This document shows, in pieces, positions 47,996 through 56,380 of a DNA stretch of 64,000 nucleotides. This DNA comes from Nitrospirota bacterium (lineage in GTDB: Bacteria > Nitrospirota > Thermodesulfovibrionia > UBA6902 > DSMQ01): positions 32,683-96,682 of the forward strand of contig JACQXB010000009.1 of assembly GCA_016208965.1 (NCBI GenBank), given 5' to 3'. The notes beneath the pieces are model-generated. The model did no database searches, had not been told where the DNA came from, and worked only from the letters and a program-made list of their open reading frames with translations. The position numbers were made by a program, and so were the translations under genes. How positions within the stretch are numbered: the stretch's first letter is position 1; every line of letters starts with the position of its first letter.

Positions 47996-49320
47996 AATTG
48001 ATATTCATACCGCATTTGTTCCAGCGAACCATTCCTCAGGATGTATTTAACTTTGTTTTCCGCAATTAATTTAAAGGCATATCGTATTATTTCTTTATAA
48101 GATTCACAGAATTCTGCTTTTTGATACATGTTGCCGCGTGCATGCATTTCTGCAGGGCATGGCGAGCCGCATATATGCCTGAAGTCACAAGTATTGCATT
48201 CTTGTATTTTCTCTACGGTTCTTGAACGTATTTCCCTGAATGGTCTTGACTTCATTGCTTCTGTAATTGATGTTTTAAAGATGTTTCCTCCTGAAAATTC
48301 TTTGAAACCGATGAATTCTCCGCAGGGAACCATGTCGCCATCGGCAGTAACGGTCAAGAATGTCCGGCCCCCTCCGCAGGGAGAAATATCGCACATCATG
48401 CGCCTTGCAGCGGGTGAAATGATAGCAAGAATAACATTAGCAAAATTCCCCACGACAATCTGACGTCCGGATTTCCGCGTAAGTTCCGTTGCCGTCCCCA
48501 CTGCCTTTATCAGATTTTTGGCTAACACCATATCATCGGGTTTCAAGCTCCATGAACGTCTCTGCGTCAGTCTCACGGGATTTAAAAGCACGCACGGAAC
48601 TTCTTTCCTGTGGAGAAATTTCACAAGCTCAGAAAGCCTGTTAACATTAAATTTTGTAACCGTGCATATTACATTCAATCCTTCATATCCGTCAAACCAA
48701 TCCAATGCCTGCACAGCCTTTTTAAAGTTGCTGCTGCCTTTTGTCGTTACGCGTGAGCGATTATTAATATCCGCATTGGCAGCATCAAGCGATATGCCAA
48801 TTCCAATCCTGTTCTTTTTTATAAACTCCGCATCTTTTTTTTCAAGCAGAAGGGCGTTGGTCTGGATGCCGAAAAGAAATTTATTATGATACTTTTTTAT
48901 TGCATCAAAAAGAATATCTTTCGCAAGCAAGGGTTCAGCGGCATGAAAAACTATCACTGTTTTTTTCTTGACGTTCTTGAAATGATTATCTATCTTTGTC
49001 AACACAATGTCTAAATCCTTTGCAGTCATCTGTGTGCCCTGCTTCCTTATCTTTGACGGAATATAACAATAAGGACAATTGGCATTGCATCTGTCAGTCG
49101 GGTCAATGTATATGCAGTTTAAATCAGTATTGAATCTGAAATCATAAAGCTCTTTATCAAGGTGTTCCCTCTCCTTTTTATAAAGGTCAATCAGGTTGTC
49201 CGGCAAAAGAAATTTTCCATTGTCTCTTGGAATTACACCCCAGAAAACATTGTCAGGGTCCAACGCCAGTTTCCAGTCAGCGTCAATATCGGAAAATGAG
49301 ATTCCGCGGTTGTTGTTCAT
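47992..49320 (-). CDS. Peptide-modifying radical SAM/SPASM enzyme, CbpB-like
   Basis: DPTDRCNANCPYCY CxxxCxxC; C-terminal CNTCDFRHICGSPCPAEMHARG; adjacent to precursor and cobalt-transport genes. Confidence 0.78.
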   Translation of the reverse strand: MNNNRGISFSDIDADWKLALDPDNVFWGVIPRDNGKFLLPDNLIDLYKKEREHLDKELYDFRFNTDLNCIYIDPTDRCNANCPYCYIPSKIRKQGTQMTAKDLDIVLTKIDNHFKNVKKKTVIVFHAAEPLLAKDILFDAIKKYHNKFLFGIQTNALLLEKKDAEFIKKNRIGIGISLDAANADINNRSRVTTKGSSNFKKAVQALDWFDGYEGLNVICTVTKFNVNRLSELVKFLHRKEVPCVLLNPVRLTQRRSWSLKPDDMVLAKNLIKAVGTATELTRKSGRQIVVGNFANVILAIISPAARRMMCDISPCGGGRTFLTVTADGDMVPCGEFIGFKEFSGGNIFKTSITEAMKSRPFREIRSRTVEKIQECNTCDFRHICGSPCPAEMHARGNMYQKAEFCESYKEIIRYAFKLIAENKVKYILRNGSLEQMRYEYQF

Positions 49321-49429
49321 TGTTTACTCTCCTTTTTCTGTCATTCCGGGCTTGACCCGGAATCCAGTTCCTTTCTTTTTAGATATAAATATTGGAATGT
49401 TGTCATTGCGGCTCGTTTAGAGTCTTGCA

Positions 49430-49445
49430 GGGGCAGGGTTGCCCC
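49430..49445 (-). terminator. Stem-loop between precursor and maturase (possible attenuator, no U-tract)
   Basis: GGGGCA-ACCC-TGCCCC on the minus strand. Confidence 0.4.
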
Positions 49446-49459
49446 GCCCCCGCATTCTC

Positions 49460-49597
49460 CTACAACGGCATCTTCTTCGGTACGTCGCCGTACATCACAA
49501 AGTGGGTCAAGCCGTTAGCGGTCTGCACACATTTCATGTGATAAGATACCGCTTTCTTTGCGCTCAACTTCCTCTTAGCTTTCTTGTCCTTGTTCAA
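49460..49597 (-). CDS. CbpA-like RiPP precursor peptide, 45 aa, TTG start (absent from the ORF track)
   Basis: MNKDKKAKRKLSAKKAVSYHMKCVQTANGLTHFVMYGDVPKKMPL; RBS AGGGGGTG overlaps cbiO stop. Confidence 0.75.
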   Translation of the reverse strand: MNKDKKAKRKLSAKKAVSYHMKCVQTANGLTHFVMYGDVPKKMPL

Positions 49598-49603
49598 GAT
49601 AGT

Positions 49604-50485
49604 TCACCCCCTTTCTGTTGCAGATGCAAGCATTTTCAGTATATCCCTTCTTGCCTCACCAATGGTGAGGGGTATACGGTCAAAGTCCAGTTTATCTTCA
49701 TGCTTCAGTTTGTAAATCAGATCTGCGATGTGGGGAAGCCTGAGTTTAACATTTGACATATCTTCAGGCGCTGTAAAAACATCCTCAGGGATACCGCTTC
49801 TAACAATACTGCCCTTGCTCAGTATATAAAGCCTGTCAAGAAATAATGGAACAAGGTCAACGCTGTGAGTTGCCATGACAATAGTTACGCCTTTTTCCTT
49901 ATTGAGCTTTGTCAGGAGATTCATCATTTTATACTCTCCCATTGGATCTAATCCAGATGTAGGTTCGTCAAGCAGCAGTATCTCGTGACCCATTGATAGA
50001 AGCCCTGCAATACAAATCCTTTTTTTCTGCCCGAAACTCAGATTATGTATAGACTTCTTTGCATATCCTTCCATCTCAACATCTCTAAGAGCGTTGTTTA
50101 TACGGTTGTCGACCTCATCTTCCTTGAAGCCCATGTTTATAGGCCCAAATGCCACATCCTCAAATACAGTTGCCGCAAAAAGCTGGTCATCCGGATTTTG
50201 AAATATAAGTCCGGTTTTTTTGTAAATCTCCTTTGGAGAAAGCCTTTTTATGTCTGTCCCGTCAAGATAAGCGCTGCCTTCAAAGTCCTTCGTCAGTCCG
50301 TCCATTATTTTAAGCAACGTTGTTTTTCCGGATCCATTTGAGCCGAGTATGCCGACAAATTCACCGTGTTTTATCTCAAATTTTATATCAGACAGCGCCT
50401 GCGTCCCGTCAGGATATTTAAAAGAATCTATTTGTATAGACAATCTTATGTTTTTTATTTGACTTCCGACTTTCAAATCTTCCAT
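49604..50485 (-). CDS. cbiO: Cobalt ECF transporter ATPase
   Basis: LGSNGSGKTTLLKIMDGL, LSFGQKKRICIAGLL, LLLDEPTSGLDP. Confidence 0.95.
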   Translation of the reverse strand: MEDLKVGSQIKNIRLSIQIDSFKYPDGTQALSDIKFEIKHGEFVGILGSNGSGKTTLLKIMDGLTKDFEGSAYLDGTDIKRLSPKEIYKKTGLIFQNPDDQLFAATVFEDVAFGPINMGFKEDEVDNRINNALRDVEMEGYAKKSIHNLSFGQKKRICIAGLLSMGHEILLLDEPTSGLDPMGEYKMMNLLTKLNKEKGVTIVMATHSVDLVPLFLDRLYILSKGSIVRSGIPEDVFTAPEDMSNVKLRLPHIADLIYKLKHEDKLDFDRIPLTIGEARRDILKMLASATERG

Positions 50486-51225
50486 ACAACCCCCATTGCA
50501 AATATAAATAAAATTGAGGCGGCAACTTCATCAAGCTTGAATGGTTTGTGTTTCAACATCGGTATATTGCCGTCATATCCTCGCTGAATCATTGCTGTGG
50601 TTGTGTTCTGGCTGTGTTCAAAGGCTTTAATAACCAGCGAGCCTGTTAGTGTTCCAAAGGAATTTAAGCCTCTCCTTATGCTTGAATATCCGAGGCGGTT
50701 TTTCTGGGCATTATAGATGACAAAGGCATCTTCAAGAAGCACAAAGATATAACGATAGGCAAACATTAATATCTCAATAAAACCCTTTGGAATTTTAAAC
50801 CATGAAAGACCTGCCATGATTTCTGTAAATGGAGTGGCAAAACCCAATGCGGCAACCACAGATACAGCGCCGATTATTCTGCAGGCTATGAACAAGCCGT
50901 CCATAAGCCCATCCCGGTGCCCTGTTAATGTGATGCTTCCCATCTGAATGGAAAACATGACTGCTTTCCCTGAAAACAGAAATTTGAGTATCAACACAAT
51001 AGATGCTATAAATAAAGGCTCTGAAAACCTGCGGATAAAGACCCTTAAAGGTATCCGCATCTTAATGCAGAGAAATAGACAGAGAATTGTCACGAGCAAG
51101 GGAAGGGCAAAGCCTTTATAGCTCAATACCATTACTAAAAGCGAAAGGACAACAAGCAGTTTTACCCTCACATCAATTTTTGTGAGAAAGTGTTCCTGGT
51201 GAAAATGTTCCGAGAAAATATACAT
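50473..51225 (-). CDS. cbiQ: Cobalt ECF transporter T component
   Basis: AYRYIFVLLEDAFVIYNAQKNRLGYSSIRRGLNSFGTL. Confidence 0.93.
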   Translation of the reverse strand: MYIFSEHFHQEHFLTKIDVRVKLLVVLSLLVMVLSYKGFALPLLVTILCLFLCIKMRIPLRVFIRRFSEPLFIASIVLILKFLFSGKAVMFSIQMGSITLTGHRDGLMDGLFIACRIIGAVSVVAALGFATPFTEIMAGLSWFKIPKGFIEILMFAYRYIFVLLEDAFVIYNAQKNRLGYSSIRRGLNSFGTLTGSLVIKAFEHSQNTTTAMIQRGYDGNIPMLKHKPFKLDEVAASILFIFAMGVVWKI

Positions 51226-51245
51226 TTGTTTAATCCTTCTGAAAT

Positions 51246-51379
51246 GTCATTGCGAGCGAATCGAAGCAATCTCGAGGCCTTTAGATTGCGGAGCCTGTTC
51301 CGAACCTGTCCTTGAGATTGCTTCGGGAACTGCGTTCCCTCGCAATGACAGGTGAGGAATCTCACTCCTCGCAATGACA
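51246..51379. repeat. MITE-like palindromic element GTCATTGCGAG...CTCGCAATGAC
   Basis: gtcattgcgagcgaatcgaagcaatctc ... gagattgcttcgggaactgcgttccctcgcaatgacag, plus an extra right arm. Confidence 0.88.
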
Positions 51380-51384
51380 ACCAA

Positions 51385-51738
51385 CTAAATATCCTTTTCT
51401 ATCGCTTCAATATTTTTCAGTCTGTCTTCAGTGTTCTCTGCTCTTCGTTCTGTCAGCGCCCTCCAGTAATACCCGGCTGCAAAGCCGCCGACTGCACCTC
51501 CAAGCAGAAAGACAAAAAGGAGGAGATCGCCCTGATCTGTGTTGATAAACGGCTCTCTTGCCTCTCTGCCATGCTCTTTTGCATATTTTTCAACTATAGA
51601 CTCATCAATACCACCCCACTTCTCCGAAGCAGCAGCGGAATCAGTGAATAGAGAATAGTGAATAGTGAACAGTGAAAAAATAATTAAAAATATTTTTCCA
51701 TAGTTTTGAAATTTGAAATTTGATTTTTGACTTTTCAT
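51385..51738 (-). CDS. CbiN-like small membrane component of the cobalt transporter
   Basis: Signal/TM N-terminus, WGGIDESIVEKYAKEHGREAREPFINTDQGDLLLFVFLLGGAVGGFAAGYYW, between cbiM and cbiQ. Confidence 0.7.
   Translation of the reverse strand: MKSQKSNFKFQNYGKIFLIIFSLFTIHYSLFTDSAAASEKWGGIDESIVEKYAKEHGREAREPFINTDQGDLLLFVFLLGGAVGGFAAGYYWRALTERRAENTEDRLKNIEAIEKDI
51644..51678. repeat. Heptamer array GTGAATA x5 encoding the CbiN-like signal peptide core
   Basis: gtgaata gagaata gtgaata gtgaaca gtgaaaa. Confidence 0.92.
51708..51735. repeat. Heptamer array GAAATTT x4 at the CbiN-like start codon
   Basis: gaaattt gaaattt gattttt gactttt immediately next to cat. Confidence 0.88.
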
Positions 51739-52523
51739 GATATTGCCTCCTCTGGCTTTAATACCTTCATCTTCACAAGCAAGTCAGGTCTCTTTTTGTA
51801 AAGCAGTACGACCATGCCTGCTGTCATTGCGCCTTCAAGGATTCCAAGTGGAAGCTGTGTCGGTATAAAGGCAATAAGAATCTTCCAGAAAAGAGGCATG
51901 AATGGTGAATCTCCCCTTATACCTGATGCGAGTTCAACAGATGTTGTGAGATATGTTGCCCAGTCTGCAAATAATCCAGCCATAAAGCCTGCAATCCAAA
52001 GATTAGCCTTTAACGCCCTCAATCCCCTAAATGTAAGATACCCTGCAAATGAGCCCATAACACCCATGGATACTATATCTGCACCCCATGTGCTTAATCC
52101 GCCGTGAGCAAGAAAGAGCGCCTGAATGAGCAGCGCTACTGCTGTAACAAGTATGCTTATTGTAGGTCCAACGAGTATCCCTGATATTCCAGTTCCTGCT
52201 GGATGTGAACAGGTGCCTGCTGTCGGTACAGGGATTGGCATACATGAAATGATAAATACTACCGCTGCCATCAGTCCGACAAGAGGTTTAAATGATAAAT
52301 CAGATTTTGAGAGTACTTTGACTCTCCACAATCCGTATGCAACAAATGGTATAGCAATAGCAAACCAGAAGGCTGCCCAGTTGAATGGCAGAATGCCTTC
52401 GGAGATGTGCATGGCATGAGCACTGTCAGTAGACAGTAGACAGTAGACAGTAAACAGCAAGAAATAAATTCCATATTTTTGAATTTTGCCCCGACCTGTT
52501 CGGGATGATTTTTGAATTTTCAT
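51735..52523 (-). CDS. cbiM: Cobalt transporter S component
   Basis: AMHISEGILPFNWAAFWFAIAIPFV; PIPVPTAGTCSHPAGTGISGILVGP. Confidence 0.95.
   Translation of the reverse strand: MKIQKSSRTGRGKIQKYGIYFLLFTVYCLLSTDSAHAMHISEGILPFNWAAFWFAIAIPFVAYGLWRVKVLSKSDLSFKPLVGLMAAVVFIISCMPIPVPTAGTCSHPAGTGISGILVGPTISILVTAVALLIQALFLAHGGLSTWGADIVSMGVMGSFAGYLTFRGLRALKANLWIAGFMAGLFADWATYLTTSVELASGIRGDSPFMPLFWKILIAFIPTQLPLGILEGAMTAGMVVLLYKKRPDLLVKMKVLKPEEAIS
52425..52459. repeat. Heptamer array GACAGTA x5 encoding the CbiM signal peptide core
   Basis: gtcagta gacagta gacagta gacagta aacagca; peptide LLFTVYCLLSTDS. Confidence 0.96.
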
Positions 52524-53309
52524 CTAAAACCTCCTCGCAATACCTGCAAGTAACGTATAGTCTGTTTCGGGTTTGTTAAGTCTAGCCTTAACGCCAAAAT
52601 CCACATCAAGGTCTTCTAACAAAGAATAAATCAGCCCGCCGAGAATAAACGCGGGATGTGTGTTTGACTCCTTATCGGCATTCCTCTCCATGCCGGTGTT
52701 TGCAACAAGTCTGAGATTTTTTACAACCTCTACTTCGGTTGCAAGGGATACATGCCATATGTCCTTTCTCTTAGCATCTTTATCTTCTTCCAGCTTATAT
52801 TCATTATATGTATAGGCAACGTTAAGATGAAATGCCCATGGTTTAATCTCTTTCGTCGTTATGAAATTAAGCCCGTATGATGCCCTGCCGTTGCCGAGCC
52901 CTTTTTCTTCATCGCCTATCGGCAGAGTGATCCCCGGTTTTAAAGCAAAACTCAAACCATCCTTGTCATAAAATCTCCATTTAAGTTCCACAGACATATC
53001 CGATATCCCATTCTCGTCCGAGGTCGTTTCTCCGTCTTCGTTGGTTTTTGACCATTGATACGGAAGTCCTAAAATAATATCTGCATTCTCTATGAAACAC
53101 TGGGACAAGATAGTGGCTATTTCACTACCGGTTGTCCTCCTTGTAACATCGTCTTCTGTTGCTTTGTCATAACTGATTTCACCGTTAATCTCAATCTGGA
53201 ATTTTCTTTTTCCCTGTGTACCTGTGTCATCTGTTATTAATGGATGAGCTGAAAATGCTGTTTTACACCACAGAATTACAAAAATCATGATAAGAACTCT
53301 TTTTAACAT
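52524..53309 (-). CDS. Outer-membrane beta-barrel transporter-like protein
   Basis: Signal peptide, HPLITDDTGTQGKRKFQIEI, alternating beta pattern ending in RRF. Confidence 0.75.
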   Translation of the reverse strand: MLKRVLIMIFVILWCKTAFSAHPLITDDTGTQGKRKFQIEINGEISYDKATEDDVTRRTTGSEIATILSQCFIENADIILGLPYQWSKTNEDGETTSDENGISDMSVELKWRFYDKDGLSFALKPGITLPIGDEEKGLGNGRASYGLNFITTKEIKPWAFHLNVAYTYNEYKLEEDKDAKRKDIWHVSLATEVEVVKNLRLVANTGMERNADKESNTHPAFILGGLIYSLLEDLDVDFGVKARLNKPETDYTLLAGIARRF

Positions 53310-53336
53310 TTTTCTCTCCTTTTCTCGAAGTTTTTT

Positions 53337-53481
53337 GGGAATGAACGGTCTCCTGGCTCGGGACTACCTAATTGCTGACCTTCCCATTCCGATAATCGGA
53401 ACAGTGGTTTAACCAGCTTTCGTTTCCCTTACAGTTGCGGGACAGCAGGGGAATTACACCCCTTTCCTCGTTTTCATTCCC
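53337..53481 (-). promoter_or_regulatory. Cobalamin riboswitch upstream of OMP-cbiM...O
   Basis: Minus strand: ATTCCCCTGCTGTCCCGCAACTGTAA, ACCACTG, TGGGAAGGT, CGAGCCAGGAGACC; P1 GGGAATGAA/TTCATTCCC. Confidence 0.95.
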
Positions 53482-53569
53482 ATGGTCTGTAGTTTGTGAA
53501 CTAAAGATTCACTTTTTGAACAATCTTAAACTACCTTGAACAATTTGGCTACCACCTCCTTTCCTTGAC

Positions 53570-53785
53570 ATGAGAGTGTTACAAAGATACAATAAGGTTG
53601 TGAATAAATTACAGAAAGAAACTCTTGGCAAATTTTTTGTAGATGTTTCAAAAGCTATTGTTTTAGGATATGGAATTAGTTTTTTCTTTGGAAAGACATT
53701 TGCTTCTGATGCACTTATGGCGCTGGGTTTAGCAGGAATAATGTTATCTATTGGTATATATGTAATGGGAGGTGAGAATAAATGA
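53570..53785 (+). CDS. Small membrane protein
   Basis: 71 aa, RBS ggaaaggag-like upstream, two TM segments. Confidence 0.55.
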   Translation: MRVLQRYNKVVNKLQKETLGKFFVDVSKAIVLGYGISFFFGKTFASDALMALGLAGIMLSIGIYVMGGENK

Positions 53786-53901
53786 ATGAGATACTCGGAC
53801 AGATTAGCCCCTTTACATGGGGATTGACGGTGTTTGTAATTGTTTCTGCTATAGTGGTATTCTTTATCGTGAGGCATGAAAAAAAACAAAAACAGCATTA
53901 A
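53782..53901 (+). CDS. 39-aa single-TM protein coupled to 53570-53785
   Basis: MNEILGQISPFTWGLTVFVIVSAIVVFFIVRHEKKQKQH; RBS ggaggtgag; 4-nt overlap. Confidence 0.55.
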   Translation: MNEILGQISPFTWGLTVFVIVSAIVVFFIVRHEKKQKQH

Positions 53902-54890
53902 TTTTCTCCCTTTGCCATCTTCAATAATGCATTCACAATCGCTGCTGCCACAGGGCTACCGCCCTTTCTGCCAAGCGATGTTATAAATGGATACTTCATG
54001 TGCAAGAGAACTTCTTTTGATTCAACGGCCCTAACAAAACCTACAGGAACGCCGATAACAAGTTCAGGCTTGAAATCGGTGTTCCTTATCAGCTTCATTG
54101 TTTTATAGAGTGCAGTGGGTGCATTGCCAATTGCAACGATACCTATATTGTTATTTTCTTTTACTGCTGACTCTATTCCCTGTTCCGCTCTCGTCTTATT
54201 TTCTGAATCTTGAATCCTGCATCCTGAATCTTGTATTTTGCAAAACACCTTTCCGCCCCACTTTTCAAGCGCTTTTTTATTTATCCCTGCCTCTATCATT
54301 TTAATGTCTACCAAAATATCCTTACCATTTTTGATCGCCATTAGTCCTGCCTCCACCGCCTCTGGATGAAAACGCATGTTTTTGGCAAAGTCAAAATCTC
54401 CTGTTGCATGTATCACCCTTTTTACTATCGGCGTCTCAATATCCCTGAAGTCTGTCTTCCTCATCTCTCTGGTGATTATCTCAAAACTCTTCTCCTCTAT
54501 TTCATGCGGTTTAAGTATTTTCACTGGCTGGATGTCTTTCTTTGATCTTTCAAGGACAACTTTTGCAATATTCTCATGTACCCCGAGGGGTTCTGTGAGA
54601 ACGAATTTAATATTACTATATCTTTTCATTGCCTCCGCAATCATTTCACCAATGTCTTCCTGAAAATGTCTTCCCTTGTAGAGAAAATAGGGGTGTATGA
54701 TAATTTTTTTGGCGCCTTTTGAAATACATGTAGAAACTCCTTCAAAGAAATCAGGTTTCGCAAACTGTAAAAAGGCAATCTCAACCAATGGTACATTGCC
54801 CATTGCTTTTACCAGATTCGCCATTTGTTTGAGCGCCCCGTTTGCCTCTGTTAGTCTGCTGCCATGTCCTAATAGCAATATCGCTTCCAT
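53898..54890 (-). CDS. CbiX-CbiC fusion (sirohydrochlorin cobaltochelatase / cobalt-precorrin-8 methylmutase)
   Basis: AILLLGHGSRLTEANGAL; CbiC RVIHATGDFDFAKNMRFHPEAVEAG, GNAPTAL. Confidence 0.94.
   Translation of the reverse strand: MEAILLLGHGSRLTEANGALKQMANLVKAMGNVPLVEIAFLQFAKPDFFEGVSTCISKGAKKIIIHPYFLYKGRHFQEDIGEMIAEAMKRYSNIKFVLTEPLGVHENIAKVVLERSKKDIQPVKILKPHEIEEKSFEIITREMRKTDFRDIETPIVKRVIHATGDFDFAKNMRFHPEAVEAGLMAIKNGKDILVDIKMIEAGINKKALEKWGGKVFCKIQDSGCRIQDSENKTRAEQGIESAVKENNNIGIVAIGNAPTALYKTMKLIRNTDFKPELVIGVPVGFVRAVESKEVLLHMKYPFITSLGRKGGSPVAAAIVNALLKMAKGEN
54206..54240. repeat. Heptamer array AATCYTG x5 in cbiXC
   Basis: aatcttg aatcctg catcctg aatcttg tattttg; peptide CKIQDSGCRIQDSE. Confidence 0.94.
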
Positions 54891-56380
54891 TATGTCTCCT
54901 TAACTGATTTTATAAAATTTCCTGCAATATTAAGATTTGAACCAAAATGTATATGAATATAACTCGTAAGTGTGTTTCTAATCCTGTAGCCTTCGTCATA
55001 CAGCGTTTCACCAACATTATTGTGAATAGAGTATATTTGAGTGTCAGAGTGTCCGAGTATCAGAGTATCAGAGTCCTTGACACTTTGACACTTTGACACT
55101 TTGACGTCTTGATGCTTGATTTCCGAATAATGAAACTCATGCCCTTTCGCTTTGTCACCCTTTTTGCCAAGGATGCAGTCTTCATTTAACACAATTTCTC
55201 TATACCCGAGATTTACATTGTCTTTTTTCATGACCGTTGTAAAAGGGAATACCTGCGCCATCCTGTGGAAGTTTCCTTCAAAATCATAAATTCCTCTTGA
55301 CAGATACATCAGACCTCCGCATTCAGCATATAAAGGCTTTCCAGACATGCACCAGTCATGAATAGCATTTAGCATTAATTCATTGCTGCTGAGAGCGTGA
55401 GCGTAAAGTTCAGGGTAGCCTCCACCGATATAGATGGTCTTCACATTGTCAGGGATCTTTTTATCAGTTAATGGGCTAAACGGTATTATCTCTGCACCGT
55501 TGTCTATTAACAAATCCATGTTGTCTTCATAATAAAAACAGAATGCTTTATCGTAGGCAACGGCAATTCGGATTTTAGAGTTATGAGTTTGGGGTCCGGT
55601 ACCCCTATATCCCCCCCTTAAATTACGGGGAGATATAGGGGAGTTATTCGCATTCTGCACTTCTGCACTTCTGCACTTCTGTACTATCAAATCCACATCT
55701 ATATGTTGCAAAACCGCATCTGCAAGGCGCTGTATTTTTTCATCAGATATAGGATTTTCTTCAGCGACAGTAAGTCCGAGGTGCCTGTGAGGAATTTCAA
55801 AGTCCAACTCTCTTGGTAGATAACCTAAGACAGGCACGTCTTGGACGCTGTCTTTAAGTCTTTTGAAATGATTTTCCGATGCCACACGGTTGAAGATAAC
55901 GCCGGCAACACAAGTATCAGAGTTGCAGAGTGTCAGAGTGTCAGAGTCATTGACGCTTTGATACTTTGATACTTTGATATTTTGATACTCTACAAATCCT
56001 TTCACAAGCGCTCCTGCGCTCTCTGCCATTCCATAGGCATCAACCACAATGACGACTGGCAGATTAAGCAGAGCGGCAAGCTTGGCAGTGCTGTAGTCGC
56101 CATCGTACAAACCCATAACGCCTTCAACTACCGATATATCAGCATTTATTGAAAAGGTGTAAAAACAGTTTCTAACATAATCCTCACCACACATCCAGAG
56201 GTCAAGGTTTCTTGAAGGGTTCTTTGTGATGAGTTTATGAAGTCCCGAATCAATAAAATCAGGCCCTGCCTTGTATGCCTGCACTTTATAACCCCTTTTT
56301 TTTAAAGCGGCAAGTATCCCAAGTGTAATAATCGTCTTGCCGCATCCACTGTGTGTTCCTGCAATTACTATACCGTGCAT
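54890..56380 (-). CDS. cbiA: Cobyrinate a,c-diamide synthase
   Basis: GIVIAGTHSGCGKTIITLGILAAL; YIGGGYPELYAHAL; YAECGGLMYLS. Confidence 0.95.
   Translation of the reverse strand: MHGIVIAGTHSGCGKTIITLGILAALKKRGYKVQAYKAGPDFIDSGLHKLITKNPSRNLDLWMCGEDYVRNCFYTFSINADISVVEGVMGLYDGDYSTAKLAALLNLPVVIVVDAYGMAESAGALVKGFVEYQNIKVSKYQSVNDSDTLTLCNSDTCVAGVIFNRVASENHFKRLKDSVQDVPVLGYLPRELDFEIPHRHLGLTVAEENPISDEKIQRLADAVLQHIDVDLIVQKCRSAEVQNANNSPISPRNLRGGYRGTGPQTHNSKIRIAVAYDKAFCFYYEDNMDLLIDNGAEIIPFSPLTDKKIPDNVKTIYIGGGYPELYAHALSSNELMLNAIHDWCMSGKPLYAECGGLMYLSRGIYDFEGNFHRMAQVFPFTTVMKKDNVNLGYREIVLNEDCILGKKGDKAKGHEFHYSEIKHQDVKVSKCQSVKDSDTLILGHSDTQIYSIHNNVGETLYDEGYRIRNTLTSYIHIHFGSNLNIAGNFIKSVKET
55039..55110. repeat. 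72-bp octamer hairpin array (9 units) in cbiA
   Basis: gagtgtca gagtgtcc gagtatca gagtatca gagtcctt gacacttt gacacttt gacacttt gacgtctt. Confidence 0.95.
55600..55644. repeat. GC-rich palindromic repeat in-frame in cbiA
   Basis: cccctatatccccccctta aattacggggagatatagggg; peptide NNSPISPRNLRGGYRGT. Confidence 0.85.
55653..55684. repeat. Octamer array TTCTGCAC x4 in cbiA
   Basis: ttctgcac x3 plus ttctgtac. Confidence 0.94.
55913..55984. repeat. 72-bp octamer hairpin array (9 units) in cbiA, second copy
   Basis: agtatcag agttgcag agtgtcag agtgtcag agtcattg acgctttg atactttg atactttg atattttg. Confidence 0.95.

Noticed and set aside
53509-53898. 129-aa minus ORF
   Set aside because: The opposite strand has two small ORFs with RBS and TM patterns, so the minus ORF is less likely.
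55039-55984. Octamer/heptamer arrays as a CRISPR array
   Set aside because: Units are only 7-8 bp without spacers and lie in an intact coding frame; no cas genes in the window.
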